A model generated the notes under the pieces. It was not told the DNA's origin. It saw only the letters and a list, made by a program, of their open reading frames with translations, and made no database searches. 64,000 nucleotides of DNA, from NCBI GenBank assembly GCA_937923405.1, contig CALDUY010000007.1, forward strand, positions 248,001-312,000. The letters are read 5' to 3'. Origin of the DNA: an uncultured Gemmataceae bacterium. Its GTDB lineage: Bacteria; Planctomycetota; Planctomycetia; Gemmatales; Gemmataceae. Below are positions 27,301 to 35,110 of the stretch, one piece after another. The translations under genes were made by a program, and so were the position numbers. Every line of letters starts with the position of its first letter. The stretch's first letter is position 1.

Positions 27301-28091
27301 ATCCCAGCCTCAGCCAGACTCCCTTGCTCTCCACCGATGCTTACTGGGAAACCATCCGCGAATCGGCAAGTAATCGGGTGGTGTTACCCCAGGGAGAGGA
27401 GGATCTGGAGAAAGCAGCGCGTCGATTTCTGAGTACGCTTTCTCAAGAACATTGGACTCAACTGGATCAGGCGATCGGCGATCAGGTGTTGGCACCTCGT
27501 GGCGGATTAGCCAAGCTGTGCCTGGATGCTGTCGATGTGGTTCGTTACTTCGCCTCGCCGATGTTGAATCAAGCTATCGCCAGCCTCAGCGATCACCTAC
27601 CGATCACGGATGTCGCCCAAGTCGAATTTTCCGCGGAAGACGGTCTTGTTGAGCGCATTCTAGGTTACCATAGCTGCGCTAAGCCGTTTCTCACCTCTAT
27701 AGATGCCTCCACTCAGCAAGCCCGTGCTGGGTCCGGTAGTCGTCGTGCGGTTTTAGTTGGCGGTGGTGCAGGAAGTGATCAGGGCAACAACACGCGCTTT
27801 GTCAGTCCCAAGACAGGACGCGAGCCGATTGGTTTTCTCCTCATTCCTGCGAGTGAGGCAGGCAAAGAGTTCGGCGAAGAAGCCAAACGATTGCTTCCCG
27901 ATATTCATCTAGTGAATGTTCCCGGCCAAGCCGACTTGATGTTCTGTCGCGATCAGCCGGGTTTAACTGCTGAAGATTTGGAGGTCATTCTTCGCCCCTG
28001 TCGCAATGCTTATCATGAGGCTACTTTGTTACCACAATCCTCCCCACACAGTCGCTTTGACTTGAGCGAATGGTCACCGCTTGATCCATGA
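24399..28091 (+). CDS. Ser/Thr protein kinase fused to a tubulin/FtsZ-like GTPase
   Basis: A 1230-residue protein without membrane segments. The kinase domain (about 14-270) has the Gly loop GNGGFGEV, catalytic K43, HLDIKPRN at 143-150 (D145) and DFG at 162-164; the usual HRD Arg is Leu, so activation-loop control may differ. After a linker, residues about 345-600 look like a tubulin-like fold. GIGGYG (354-359) is the first Gly loop, YVDSD (388-391) follows the third strand, GNRALGRLAF parallels the FtsZ GNPxxGRxAA loop, and GSATGGASG (506-514) is the GGGTGSG phosphate-binding loop. I place it in the Tubulin_2-like group. The remaining 600 residues are mostly helical. It may link phosphorylation to a cytoskeletal or membrane-remodelling filament; it stands 3.2 kb from the FtsK locus. 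Confidence 0.82.
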   Translation: MSFVREPNAEPIPGYRLIEPLGNGGFGEVWKCEAPGGILKAIKFVFGNLNSLDVDGARAEQEKRALERVKFIRHPFVLSMDRIEVVNGELVIVMELADKSLHDAFEEAKSAGLVGIPREALLRYIRDSAEALDHMNEQHGLQHLDIKPRNLFLISDRVKVADFGLVKTLERSGGSGILGAVTPLYAPPETFTGELSPHSDQYSLAIVYQELLTGHRPYNGKNARQLAQQHMHEAPDLRALPEPERPIVARALSKDPSKRYPNCLAFVRALYAARAPSFANILIEPDTSSNRPKSMDDMLEGFSLDGQPDDQLVPVDPGELNIARLNEANEAVSQLGVTIAQPATGSLRPTLILGIGGYGRRAMIDLRCRILDRFGDLDKVPLIRFLYVDSDLDGIKAAQQGAAEVSFRPNEVYHLPLQPVSHYRRRQIDQLTDWLPREKLYAMPRSLKTQGNRALGRLAFTDNYLRLIARLKRELQHACHPDAIYQTVAQTGLALRDNVPRIYVIGSATGGASGYLLDLGYAAKRLFKQINQPDSTVVSFLFCGAPDDPATPRAEQANLYATLTELNHFMDPSVRFSAQYGTDGPRLVDEGSAFDSIYLLTQQHRTPDARREALAHMGSYLFHEITTPLGLRLDHARIKQQSGTVFRSLGTFGVWFPRGLLLRAAAREACLRILDEWQSSESSMTQSEQVLVDAALARVLSDPELRTEALANRIDQLASEHLDATPREALTKLLCLFEEQAMQPVALDEPGAWARQTLARVRDWLGTGVSLPGVNAIQQRRTQLTRAMEAAANALAQEWAKKLGAVITGLMDHSGRRLAVAEAAICRLIHMCDEALRSGQARAQQQSRSTANQEMLDQAVASCVTGSGGWSLFGGKSRRLLRVFLDHLAAFARQCVSEDTNASVLQFYANLRGKLVDRQRDLSYCRQRLRGLADLLRMQADSEDPEPDNASETQTFSRSSGLAGWGANPSLSQTPLLSTDAYWETIRESASNRVVLPQGEEDLEKAARRFLSTLSQEHWTQLDQAIGDQVLAPRGGLAKLCLDAVDVVRYFASPMLNQAIASLSDHLPITDVAQVEFSAEDGLVERILGYHSCAKPFLTSIDASTQQARAGSGSRRAVLVGGGAGSDQGNNTRFVSPKTGREPIGFLLIPASEAGKEFGEEAKRLLPDIHLVNVPGQADLMFCRDQPGLTAEDLEVILRPCRNAYHEATLLPQSSPHSRFDLSEWSPLDP

Positions 28092-28167
28092 TAACCCGTC
28101 TCTCTGGCGAATTGGTTAATCTGAATGTATATCAACCCTCCGACAAAACTCGGAGGGGAATGGTATC

Positions 28168-29424
28168 GTGATCCAGGACGAATCGAAAATCCACATTATC
28201 GGTATCGGTAGCGATGGACTAGCTGGTTTGACCGCTCGGGCACGGGAATTACTCCTCCGAGCCAAAATTGTCTTTGGACCGGAATCGGTGCTAGAACTGC
28301 TGCCGGAACTCCCCGGCGAACGTCGTATTCTTGGGGCAGATCTACACGAGGCCTCGCTGCAGCTAGCAGGGTTGCTCGGCCAACCGAATATCGTCATCGT
28401 GGCTAGCGGCGATCCGCTTTTTTACGGAGTGGCTCGATTTCTTTGTGACAAGCTAGGAAAGGATCATTTCGAGGTTTTCCCTCATGTTTCGAGCATGCAG
28501 TTAGCCTTCGCAAGAGTCAAAGAAACTTGGGAAGAAGCCTATCTAACCAATCTAGCTACTCATCCTCTGGAAACCGTCTTGGATCGAATTCGCGTGGCTG
28601 AGACCGTGGGCCTGTTTACCAGTAAACAAGAAGGCCCGCCGGAAATCGCTCGGACATTACTTGCACGAGGGCTGGATTATTTTCGCGTCTACGTCTGCGA
28701 GAATCTCGGTGGTCCAGATGAACACTTGACCTGCGGCGAGTTGCAAGAGATCGCCGAGATGGAATTTTCGCCCTTAAATGTCGTCATTCTGGTGCGGAAA
28801 CTAGGCCGACCAGATCGGCCTGCGACCCCAGTTCTATTCCGACGGTTCGGAAATCCCGATGATGTCTTTGCTCAATCTCGTCCCAAAAGCGGCCTGATCA
28901 CGCAGGCGGAAGTACGAGCTTTGGCCTTAGCTCGCATGGCCATTCAACCGGGATGCGTAGTGTGGGACATCGGCGCGGGATCCGGTTCCGTGGCCATCGA
29001 AGCCGCGCAACTCTCGGATCCGGGCATGGTGTTTGCCATCGAGCAAGACGCTGCCGATTATCATCTCATTTTGGCCAACAGCGAGTTATTTAAGATCAAA
29101 AATCTCAAGGCCATTCACGGGACAGCTCCTGGCGTCTTCGCTGGACTGCCCTCTCCCGACGCCATCTTTGCCGGTGGTGATGGCCGCGAAGTAGCGAGTT
29201 TACTGCAATCAGCCTGGCAACGGCTCCGCAATGGCGGTCGATTAGTGGTTCACGTGGCCACGATCGACAATTTATCCAGCACCTACGCGATACTTCGTCA
29301 GGTCGCGGGACAGGTCGATGCTCTGCTGGTACAAATGGCTCGTGGTGTTGAACAACTAGAATCACTACGATTTGAAGCGCTCAACCCTTCGTATCTGCTC
29401 AATGTCATCAAACCGCATTCGTAA
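28168..29424 (+). CDS. cobL: bifunctional precorrin-6Y methyltransferase/decarboxylase (CobL; CbiE-CbiT)
   Basis: A 418-residue fusion. The N-terminal CbiE half (about 1-210) is a tetrapyrrole methylase: IHIIGIGSDGLAGLT, FGPESVLELLP, IVIVASGDPLFYGVA and FPHVSSMQLAFARV. The CbiT half (about 225-418) has the SAM-binding DIGAGSGSVAIEAA near residue 267 and FAGGDGREV. The enzyme methylates C5 and C15 and decarboxylates during cobalamin ring synthesis. It starts with GTG at 28168, with CGGAGGGG about 11 bases upstream; the nearer ATG is out of frame. No other cobalamin gene is nearby, so the pathway is presumably scattered in this genome. Confidence 0.92.
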   Translation: MIQDESKIHIIGIGSDGLAGLTARARELLLRAKIVFGPESVLELLPELPGERRILGADLHEASLQLAGLLGQPNIVIVASGDPLFYGVARFLCDKLGKDHFEVFPHVSSMQLAFARVKETWEEAYLTNLATHPLETVLDRIRVAETVGLFTSKQEGPPEIARTLLARGLDYFRVYVCENLGGPDEHLTCGELQEIAEMEFSPLNVVILVRKLGRPDRPATPVLFRRFGNPDDVFAQSRPKSGLITQAEVRALALARMAIQPGCVVWDIGAGSGSVAIEAAQLSDPGMVFAIEQDAADYHLILANSELFKIKNLKAIHGTAPGVFAGLPSPDAIFAGGDGREVASLLQSAWQRLRNGGRLVVHVATIDNLSSTYAILRQVAGQVDALLVQMARGVEQLESLRFEALNPSYLLNVIKPHS

Positions 29425-29525
29425 TGTAATCACCCCTCAAACAGACACACACCGCCAGATGCGTTATTGCATCGCGGTGCGTGCCTGCTCTACCTTGGCA
29501 ACAACATCGGACCTGGACGGGCAAT

Positions 29526-30035
29526 TTATCGATCGACGTCGTTATCCTTTCCATTGTCCACGTCTTTATCTTTAGTCGTACCCTTGATCCAGCCTTTGGG
29601 GATCGGCAAAGTCGCTTTCTCGACAGCGGCGGGATTCTTGCCGAGGAATATTGTCTCCTGAGGAACAGTGGAAATTCCCAAAGCCTTCAATTTTTCGGTA
29701 ACAAGTTGGGCATTGTTAACGGGAGAAGTCACCCAGTTGACATGCGAATAATCCGACCCCAATCGAATGCCAGAACCTGGCAATCCCGGATAGGCCGTGA
29801 ATCCACCATGTGGATACCACCATTGCCAGTTACGGGGACTATCGTAGAGATAGTTATCAAACGGCCAGGGACGTAAATTCGCGTAACTGTCGCACCAGTA
29901 GGGGCCGCACCCTTGAGGTGCGCCAGAAGCCGCAGCCATGCCGCACCCTTGCCCGGGTTTGCAACCACTGGCCTGGACATCCGCGGAAAGTAACACCACC
30001 AATCCAACCAAGAACGAAGCAGTGAACCAGCGCAT
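29526..30035 (-). CDS. exported Cys/Trp-rich protein
   Basis: 169 residues from ATG 30035, which has GGAGG 7 bases upstream and begins a signal peptide (RWFTASFLVGLVVLLSADVQA). The mature N-terminus is Gly/Cys-rich (SGCKPGQGCGMAAASG, QGCGPYWC), then aromatic (RPWPFDNYLYDSPRNWQWWYP). A more ordinary C-terminal half contains LVTEKLKALGIS. The last residues are a DKD/DND acidic-basic tail. No family is recognised; the planctomycete exported Cys-motif style is clear. It lies downstream of and in the same direction as the sugar-phosphate transferase gene, 174 bp away, so it is probably separately transcribed. Confidence 0.65.
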   Translation of the reverse strand: MRWFTASFLVGLVVLLSADVQASGCKPGQGCGMAAASGAPQGCGPYWCDSYANLRPWPFDNYLYDSPRNWQWWYPHGGFTAYPGLPGSGIRLGSDYSHVNWVTSPVNNAQLVTEKLKALGISTVPQETIFLGKNPAAVEKATLPIPKGWIKGTTKDKDVDNGKDNDVDR

Positions 30036-30209
30036 CGAGGATCCTCCCTGAGCAGTGTTCCAAACGTGCACAAGTCTACCCTTCGTCTGCAAAGCAGGCG
30101 GCCTAATTTTGCTGCAAGTGAAAGAATAAACAGCGGTCTCAGTCGAAACAACTGATAGGGCTGCTAAAGTTTGCCTGTAGTAGCAGCTCAAAATAGCTAA
30201 TAGAAGATC

Positions 30210-31604
30210 TTAATAAGCGTTTTTATGAATCAACCCGCGAAAGAGAGTTAACCACAATATTTGAATGTCCAACCAAGGCGTCCAGTGCGTGATGTAATAG
30301 AGATCATATTCGATGCGTTTTCGCAACGAGGTATTCCCTCTCCACCCGTGAACCTGAGCCCATCCGGTGATGCCCGCCTTGACGCAATGGCGAGCCATGT
30401 AATTGGGAATAGTCTTCTCGAATTGCTGAATGAAGACTGGTCGTTCAGGACGCGGTCCGACCAGGCTCATCTCTCCAATCAGAACATTCCACAATTGAGG
30501 CAGTTCATCTAAACTGGTTGCTCGGAGAAATGTGCCTAGTTTGGTTCGTCGATCATCATGTTTTTTGGCCCAGACGGCACCGGTTTCCTTTTCCGCATCC
30601 ACACGCATACTGCGAAATTTGAGCATCCAGAACGATTTCCCATTCAGTCCGCAGCGCTCTTGTCGGTAGAAAATTGGCCCCGGTGAGGAGAGTTTCACAG
30701 CCACGGCGATCAGCGCCAACAACGGAGACAATAGAATCAGTCCCACCGCGGAAAGAACAAGATCCATCGCGCGTTTGACCACAATGTTTAGCCCAAAATG
30801 AGGACTTTCCCGCAGGCCAATCAACGGTTGCCCGTCTAGATTCGCGGTGGTCAGGGTTAAGCCTGCTAAGGCTGGCAAATCGGGAACTAAGCGTACCTCG
30901 ACCATCGTTCCCGCAAGAATCGAATACACGCGCTTGACATCTTCGTAGCGACTAAGTGGAAGAGCGATGAACACATGTGAGATCCGATATTTCGCCACCA
31001 GTGCAGGCAGATCCTGAAAACCACCCAGTACATCTAAATCCGCGGAGAGAGGTGAAACTCGCTCGTCGACAAACCCGATGTTTTTCATCCCCAACCAACT
31101 GATGCGTGCGAATGTTGCCGCCAGTCGTCGCGCTCCTCGTCCAGAGCCGACGATAATCGTAAATGCCTGGTTGTACCCGCGACTTCTCAACCACCGCACG
31201 ATTCCCCAGCCAACTCGTCTGGCAAACAGGATGGAACCGACTGTAAGGATCCAGAAGAGAATCATCATCGCCCGAGATTCATAAGGATCGTGCTGAAAGA
31301 AAATGGTCGCCATCATGAACAAAGTCAGCAACACGGTGCCGTATAGCACTGCGACCATTTCCTCGCGAAAACGTCTCAGCCGACCGATGTCGTACTGACC
31401 AGAGAAGCGATAGGCAAAAACCGCCAATAAGACGAGCAGGGGAAGCTGGCGCAGACAAAGATAAAACGCAGGCGGAGAAGTTTGGACCGGAAGCCAGCCG
31501 GATTCAAATCGAATAAAGTACGCTCCCACCCAAGCAGACGCAGTCAGGGTCAGGTCAGAGACCAAAAACCCCATGCACATGAGCTGACTTCGTCGATCGA
31601 TCAT
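30210..31604 (-). CDS. undecaprenyl-phosphate sugar phosphotransferase (WcaJ/EpsL type)
   Basis: A 464-residue membrane enzyme. Four N-terminal helices (about 10-140) precede a Rossmann-like CoA-binding-3 domain (IIVGSGRGARRLA, about 170-260). A fifth membrane segment (MDLVLSAVGLILLSPLLALI) is followed by the bacterial sugar transferase domain with KLSSPGPIFYRQERCG, MLKFRSMRVDAE, LRATSLDELPQLWNVL and MSLVGPRPERPVF. It transfers a hexose-1-phosphate onto undecaprenyl phosphate, the first committed step of exopolysaccharide assembly. No other polysaccharide gene is adjacent, so it is an isolated initiator here. The exact sugar cannot be told. Confidence 0.9.
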   Translation of the reverse strand: MIDRRSQLMCMGFLVSDLTLTASAWVGAYFIRFESGWLPVQTSPPAFYLCLRQLPLLVLLAVFAYRFSGQYDIGRLRRFREEMVAVLYGTVLLTLFMMATIFFQHDPYESRAMMILFWILTVGSILFARRVGWGIVRWLRSRGYNQAFTIIVGSGRGARRLAATFARISWLGMKNIGFVDERVSPLSADLDVLGGFQDLPALVAKYRISHVFIALPLSRYEDVKRVYSILAGTMVEVRLVPDLPALAGLTLTTANLDGQPLIGLRESPHFGLNIVVKRAMDLVLSAVGLILLSPLLALIAVAVKLSSPGPIFYRQERCGLNGKSFWMLKFRSMRVDAEKETGAVWAKKHDDRRTKLGTFLRATSLDELPQLWNVLIGEMSLVGPRPERPVFIQQFEKTIPNYMARHCVKAGITGWAQVHGWRGNTSLRKRIEYDLYYITHWTPWLDIQILWLTLFRGLIHKNAY

Positions 31605-31682
31605 TGCTAGCCCCGTCCCTGGGGAAAAGAGAATCCTGTATTCTGGTGTTACTCTGGATCGATCGCTGGTGTCAAGCCGATC

Positions 31683-32054
31683 TCACGACTTGCTAGCTTC
31701 GTGGGTACAAGTGACGGTCGTGGTAATCCCACCGCGAGCAGAGAACGCGCCGATCACGGTACAGCGAAGCGGTTGGCACGCTTGGACAAAATCATCGAGA
31801 AGGCGATTAGTCACCGCTTCGTAAAAGATCCCCTCGTTACGAAAGCGCTGCAAGTACAATTTTAATGACTTCAATTCGACGCACAATTGTGCAGGAGTGT
31901 AACGAAAAGTGATCGTGCCAAAATCGGGTTGTCCCGTCAGAGGACATAAGCTAGTAAACTCGGGACAAACGATCTCAATGACAAAATCTCGGCCTGGACG
32001 AGGGTTCGGAAAGGTTTCCAATTGTTCAGCAGACGGAGCCTGATGCGCGGTCAC
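31683..32054 (-). CDS. queF: NADPH-dependent 7-cyano-7-deazaguanine reductase, QueF
   Basis: A short type I QueF of 123 residues from GTG 32054. That GTG has GAGG 7 bases upstream; the longer frame would start with TTG at 32075 without a ribosome site. [15 protein letters not shown] contains the active-site Cys (about residue 37) that forms the thioimide with preQ0, and the conserved Asp. [20 protein letters not shown] is the QueF NADPH and subunit motif. The enzyme reduces the nitrile of preQ0 to preQ1 for queuosine in tRNA. No other queuosine gene is in the window; rbfA lies upstream, separated by a hairpin. Confidence 0.92.
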   Translation of the reverse strand: MTAHQAPSAEQLETFPNPRPGRDFVIEIVCPEFTSLCPLTGQPDFGTITFRYTPAQLCVELKSLKLYLQRFRNEGIFYEAVTNRLLDDFVQACQPLRCTVIGAFSARGGITTTVTCTHEASKS

Positions 32055-32104
32055 AACATTTCCTCGGAGTTCCAATCAAGGACGACACCACCATCATAAA
32101 TAGT

Positions 32105-32138
32105 AACAGACGGCAAAGCGTCTGCCTTGCCGTCTGTT
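32105..32138 (-). terminator. hairpin terminator between rbfA and queF
   Basis: A perfect 12-bp stem (AACAGACGGCAA at 32105-32116, TTGCCGTCTGTT at 32127-32138) with a 10-base loop begins two bases after the rbfA stop on the minus strand. The following bases have only a weak T-tract, so it may also act as a processing or attenuation hairpin. Confidence 0.65.
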
Positions 32139-32140
32139 GC

Positions 32141-32548
32141 TCATTCGCTGCGAGGAATGACTTGGTAGGTCAGTTGGGGTGTCTTGCGTCGATACACCCC
32201 AGCGGCCACTTCGTTTCGCAGGTATCCGCTCGCTCGCGCGAGACTAAGCAGATATTCGTGAAGTGGATAATTTTTCGCGCTTGGAGACGGGCAGCAAGTG
32301 ACCAACATGCGTCCAACCCCTGAGGCGGGAATCACACTGACCACATCGAGACTCTGCAACAACTCATCGCTACAAGCTGCTAGTGCCTCGATAAGAATCC
32401 GCTGCACCTGTCGGCACAGTTGCAATTGCTTCCGTCCGACGTCTTGGCCGCGTGAATCCTGCTCGTACCGTGGGTCGATCTCATCGACTATATTGTCTTC
32501 TCGATAAAGCGATCGGAGTCGCTTCCCGCCAAACCGTTTATTAGACAA
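32141..32548 (-). CDS. rbfA: ribosome-binding factor A-like protein
   Basis: A 135-residue RbfA-like protein. DVGRKQLQLCRQVQRILIEAL is the first helix region, LDVVSVIPASGVGRMLVTC the central strands with the KH-type turn, and RRKTPQLTYQVIP the C-terminal strand that matches RK(T/V)PxL of RbfA. RbfA assists late maturation of the 30S subunit. An N-terminal basic tail (RFGGKRLRSLYRED) and the AxG turn fit a divergent planctomycete version. It starts with TTG at 32548, preceded 7 bases upstream by GGGAG; no ATG or GTG with such support is available. No infB or truB is adjacent, unlike in many bacteria. Confidence 0.72.
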   Translation of the reverse strand: MSNKRFGGKRLRSLYREDNIVDEIDPRYEQDSRGQDVGRKQLQLCRQVQRILIEALAACSDELLQSLDVVSVIPASGVGRMLVTCCPSPSAKNYPLHEYLLSLARASGYLRNEVAAGVYRRKTPQLTYQVIPRSE

Positions 32549-32864
32549 TTTAAAGCTCCCTAAAGTAGGTCAACAAAACTCATTTCGCACTACCGAGGAA
32601 GCCTGGCTTGCTCACCTTAGGCTACCCAGAATAGGTAGGAGTACCGCAGCCGCCGGACTTCGCACGACGAGAAACGTTCGCACGCATCATCGATCTCCTT
32701 TCCTTCAGAACCAAGGAAATCCATGGACTAAACACTGTCTAGACATGGAAAATGGATTCGAGGTTCAGACGGAACTAGTTACTCTGATTCCTCGCTGTGT
32801 TGACAGCCGTTCTGAGATTGCATTGAATGATCTTCCACGGATCTCATCGAAGGGAGCATCGATC
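32549..32864. other. intergenic region between rbfA and the amine-oxidase-like pair
   Basis: There is no gene in these 316 bp. An open frame extends upstream of the 32865 start to 32745 but has no ribosome site or signal peptide. A 10-bp palindrome TGTCTAGACA is at 32736-32745. No convincing promoter hexamers were found by eye. Confidence 0.4.
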
Positions 32865-33578
32865 ATGTCTGGATCGACCAAGCTAACAGTCCTTTTGACG
32901 GCTGTCTCGCTTCTCATGAATACTCTGGGTTTTCTTCAGGCTAGAGAAGACCCAGTGTTGCCCTCATCTTTGTCCAAGGAGCAACAAAGCAACCTACTCA
33001 GCTTTTTGAAGAGTCAAGCGACACCGACACACTACATTCCTCGCGATGCCAAGATTGGCGATGTAGCGCCTCCAGAGCGTGACCAGGAGATCATGGCGAC
33101 GAAAGAGCGTCCCATCAAACAGTACATGGCACAGATCACCCCTCATCGTCCGGTTCCAGGTCAGGAAGCCGTGACTAAAGCAGATGTGTACTTCTATCGA
33201 CCCAATCCCGAAAAGGGAAAGCCGGGGATCACCATCAAGTACACCGTCGACCTTTCCACGGGAAAACAAATCGGCGCGACCGAGATACTGACGAAAGCGC
33301 ACACGCCGATCTCGCGAGACGAACTCGCGGAAGCTGTGGCCAAAGCGAAGGAGCAATCGAAAGCTGTGCAGGCCTTGTATCACAAGCGCGATCCTCGCGA
33401 CGTGCGCTACGAATATTTGCAAATGAAGATCAACAAGAAAACCAACACGTTTGAGCCTGGAGATCGAGTGATTCGATTTGTCTTCACGGCAAATGTCGAT
33501 GAAAAGGAAACTCCTCCTAAACCGGTTCGAGTGCTAGTCAACCTGACTAAAGACACAGTCATCGACGACGATCGTTGA
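32865..33578 (+). CDS. secreted accessory protein, possible N2/N3-like part of a copper amine oxidase
   Basis: 237 residues from ATG 32865, which has GGGAG 8 bases upstream and opens a signal peptide (SGSTKLTVLLTAVSLLMNTLGFLQA); the in-frame ATG at 32745 has neither. The mature part has an LSKEQQSNLLSFLKSQ helix, then cystatin-like segments: ADVYFYRPNPEKGKPGITIK, YTVDLSTGKQIGATEIL, then TPISRDELAEAVAKAKEQ, and a final strand-rich part (RFVFTANVDEKETP). This helix plus four-strand rhythm recalls the N2/N3 domains that precede the catalytic domain of copper amine oxidases. The next gene, 51 bp downstream, looks like that catalytic domain. The assignment is inference; alone I would call it a hypothetical exported protein. 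Confidence 0.6.
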   Translation: MSGSTKLTVLLTAVSLLMNTLGFLQAREDPVLPSSLSKEQQSNLLSFLKSQATPTHYIPRDAKIGDVAPPERDQEIMATKERPIKQYMAQITPHRPVPGQEAVTKADVYFYRPNPEKGKPGITIKYTVDLSTGKQIGATEILTKAHTPISRDELAEAVAKAKEQSKAVQALYHKRDPRDVRYEYLQMKINKKTNTFEPGDRVIRFVFTANVDEKETPPKPVRVLVNLTKDTVIDDDR

Positions 33579-33629
33579 GATGAGCCGTCAACTTGGTTCC
33601 TAACTTGACTCTCAAGGAATTCCACGAAC

Positions 33630-35039
33630 ATGTCACGCGGATCGTTTCGGCTGATCGCGGTACTTCTCATATTTGGAAGCTGTCTGACGCTACTTGACCT
33701 GGTGTCGGAAGGAACCTCTTCCGCCCAGCAGTTTCGACAAGACCCCAGCAGCAGTTCGCGGGAAAAATCCGTCAGTCCCTATCCATCAAACCTGGTTCGT
33801 CAAGGATTTCCAGCTGGTTCGTATGATCCCGAGGCTCCAGAACGTAGTGATACCGTCTGGGAAATTGAATGGGAGTTAACCCATCCTGAAAATCGCACAT
33901 GGTATCCACCGGGCAGCGTCTTGCGCATTAAAAGCGCTCGCTTCATGTGGAAGGATCGTAACGGTCAACCGCGCTGGATCACAGTGGCTCGCATGCTGGA
34001 AATTGCCGAGATCTATGTGCCCTACGACAATGGCAATACCGCCTTTTTGGACATTCACGACATGCCGTTCAACATGACCCCAGCACGCAAGTCATTTCTC
34101 GGACCGAACTGCGTGGCTCCAGGAGAGATTCTCAGTTCCTCGAATCCGGCTTGGTCGAACATCGTGCATAAGGAGATTCATGACGACGGCGTTCGTTGGA
34201 TGAGTGCTGAAACCTCGGGGCGAAACGAAATCGCCGACCGCGTCCGCCGTGGCGAGAAACTCATCCTCTGGGGTACCTACTACGGAGCGAATTACCGTTA
34301 CATGATCGAATACTCGTTCACGGATGACGGCTGCATCACTTGCCGTATCGGTCCGTCTGGACGCAATATCTTCAACCGCCAGAAGGATCTCGGTGACACT
34401 CACTTGCACATCGGTTGCTGGCGCATGGAAATGGATCTGGGCGATCCGATCGCGAACGTGGGGGGTCCCTCTGAGAACGACGTGCAGATCGTTCGTCGAT
34501 TTTACAATGAACAGACGGAACGGTTTACACAGGTGGTTCGTCCGTTCAATCGCAACGGTCGGGGAGAAGCCTGCGAAGGCAGCGCCAAATGGGTGGCCGA
34601 GGAGTTCACGACACTGCGAGTTTCTAGCAAGGTGCGCAAGAACGCTCACGGATACCCGATGTCTTACGATATCCTCTCACTACGGTATGGCACCTTGGGT
34701 CAATTGCAGCCAGAGGGAGGCACCTACGACGCCGACATGGATTTCATCAACCACGACTTTTGGGTGACTCGTACTGAGTCGGGCTTCACAGATTATCTCA
34801 ATGTGCCACGCTATGCCCGAGAGAAACGCCCGTTGACTGGACATCCCACGACAATCTGGCTCTGCACTCCAGCCTTGCATGTGGCGAGAACCGAAGACTT
34901 CGATCAGCAAGACGGAACGAACAGCTACGGAGGCGTAGCCATCACCACCTGGGCTGGGTTTACTCTGAAACCGCGCGATCTGTTCGATGGCACTCCGTTG
35001 TACACGCCCTCTCCGCCGACGCGCGTTTTTCGTGACTGA
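33630..35039 (+). CDS. divergent secreted copper amine oxidase-like protein
   Basis: A 469-residue exported protein (leader about residues 6-33). Its sequence order follows the beta-sandwich catalytic domain of copper amine oxidases: VPYDNGNTAFLDIHD with candidate base D141; NIVHKEIHDDGVRW, like the IHEEDxGIxWKH block; ANYRYMIEYSF with Y222 at the topaquinone position; THLHIGCWRMEMDL with H258 and H260; DFINHDFWVTR; and ALHVARTEDF with H417. The spacings (D141-Y222 81, Y222-H258 36, H260-H417 157) are close to those I recall for Arthrobacter enzyme residues D298, Y382, H431/H433 and H592. After Y222 the usual Asp/Glu is Arg. Such enzymes oxidise primary amines to aldehydes with release of ammonia and hydrogen peroxide. 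Only the catalytic part is present, paired with the 32865 gene. Confidence 0.65.
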   Translation: MSRGSFRLIAVLLIFGSCLTLLDLVSEGTSSAQQFRQDPSSSSREKSVSPYPSNLVRQGFPAGSYDPEAPERSDTVWEIEWELTHPENRTWYPPGSVLRIKSARFMWKDRNGQPRWITVARMLEIAEIYVPYDNGNTAFLDIHDMPFNMTPARKSFLGPNCVAPGEILSSSNPAWSNIVHKEIHDDGVRWMSAETSGRNEIADRVRRGEKLILWGTYYGANYRYMIEYSFTDDGCITCRIGPSGRNIFNRQKDLGDTHLHIGCWRMEMDLGDPIANVGGPSENDVQIVRRFYNEQTERFTQVVRPFNRNGRGEACEGSAKWVAEEFTTLRVSSKVRKNAHGYPMSYDILSLRYGTLGQLQPEGGTYDADMDFINHDFWVTRTESGFTDYLNVPRYAREKRPLTGHPTTIWLCTPALHVARTEDFDQQDGTNSYGGVAITTWAGFTLKPRDLFDGTPLYTPSPPTRVFRD

Positions 35040-35052
35040 CCGAGTCGACAGA

Positions 35053-35085
35053 GCGAACGAGGCTAGAGAGTATCGCCTCGTTCGC
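35053..35085 (+). terminator. bidirectional hairpin between convergent genes
   Basis: A perfect 11-bp stem (GCGAACGAGGC at 35053-35063, GCCTCGTTCGC at 35075-35085) has an 11-base loop. It lies between the convergent amine-oxidase-like gene and the 35111 gene. It lacks a T-run, so termination is inferred from position. Confidence 0.6.
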
Positions 35086-35110
35086 CTCGGCACCAACGGC
35101 CTAAATGACA

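Noticed and set aside
29446..29480. A hairpin after the CbiE-CbiT gene as an intrinsic terminator
   Set aside because: The stem (CACCGC with GCGGTG, plus GATGC/GCATC) has a two-base bulge and no T-run; too weak to list.
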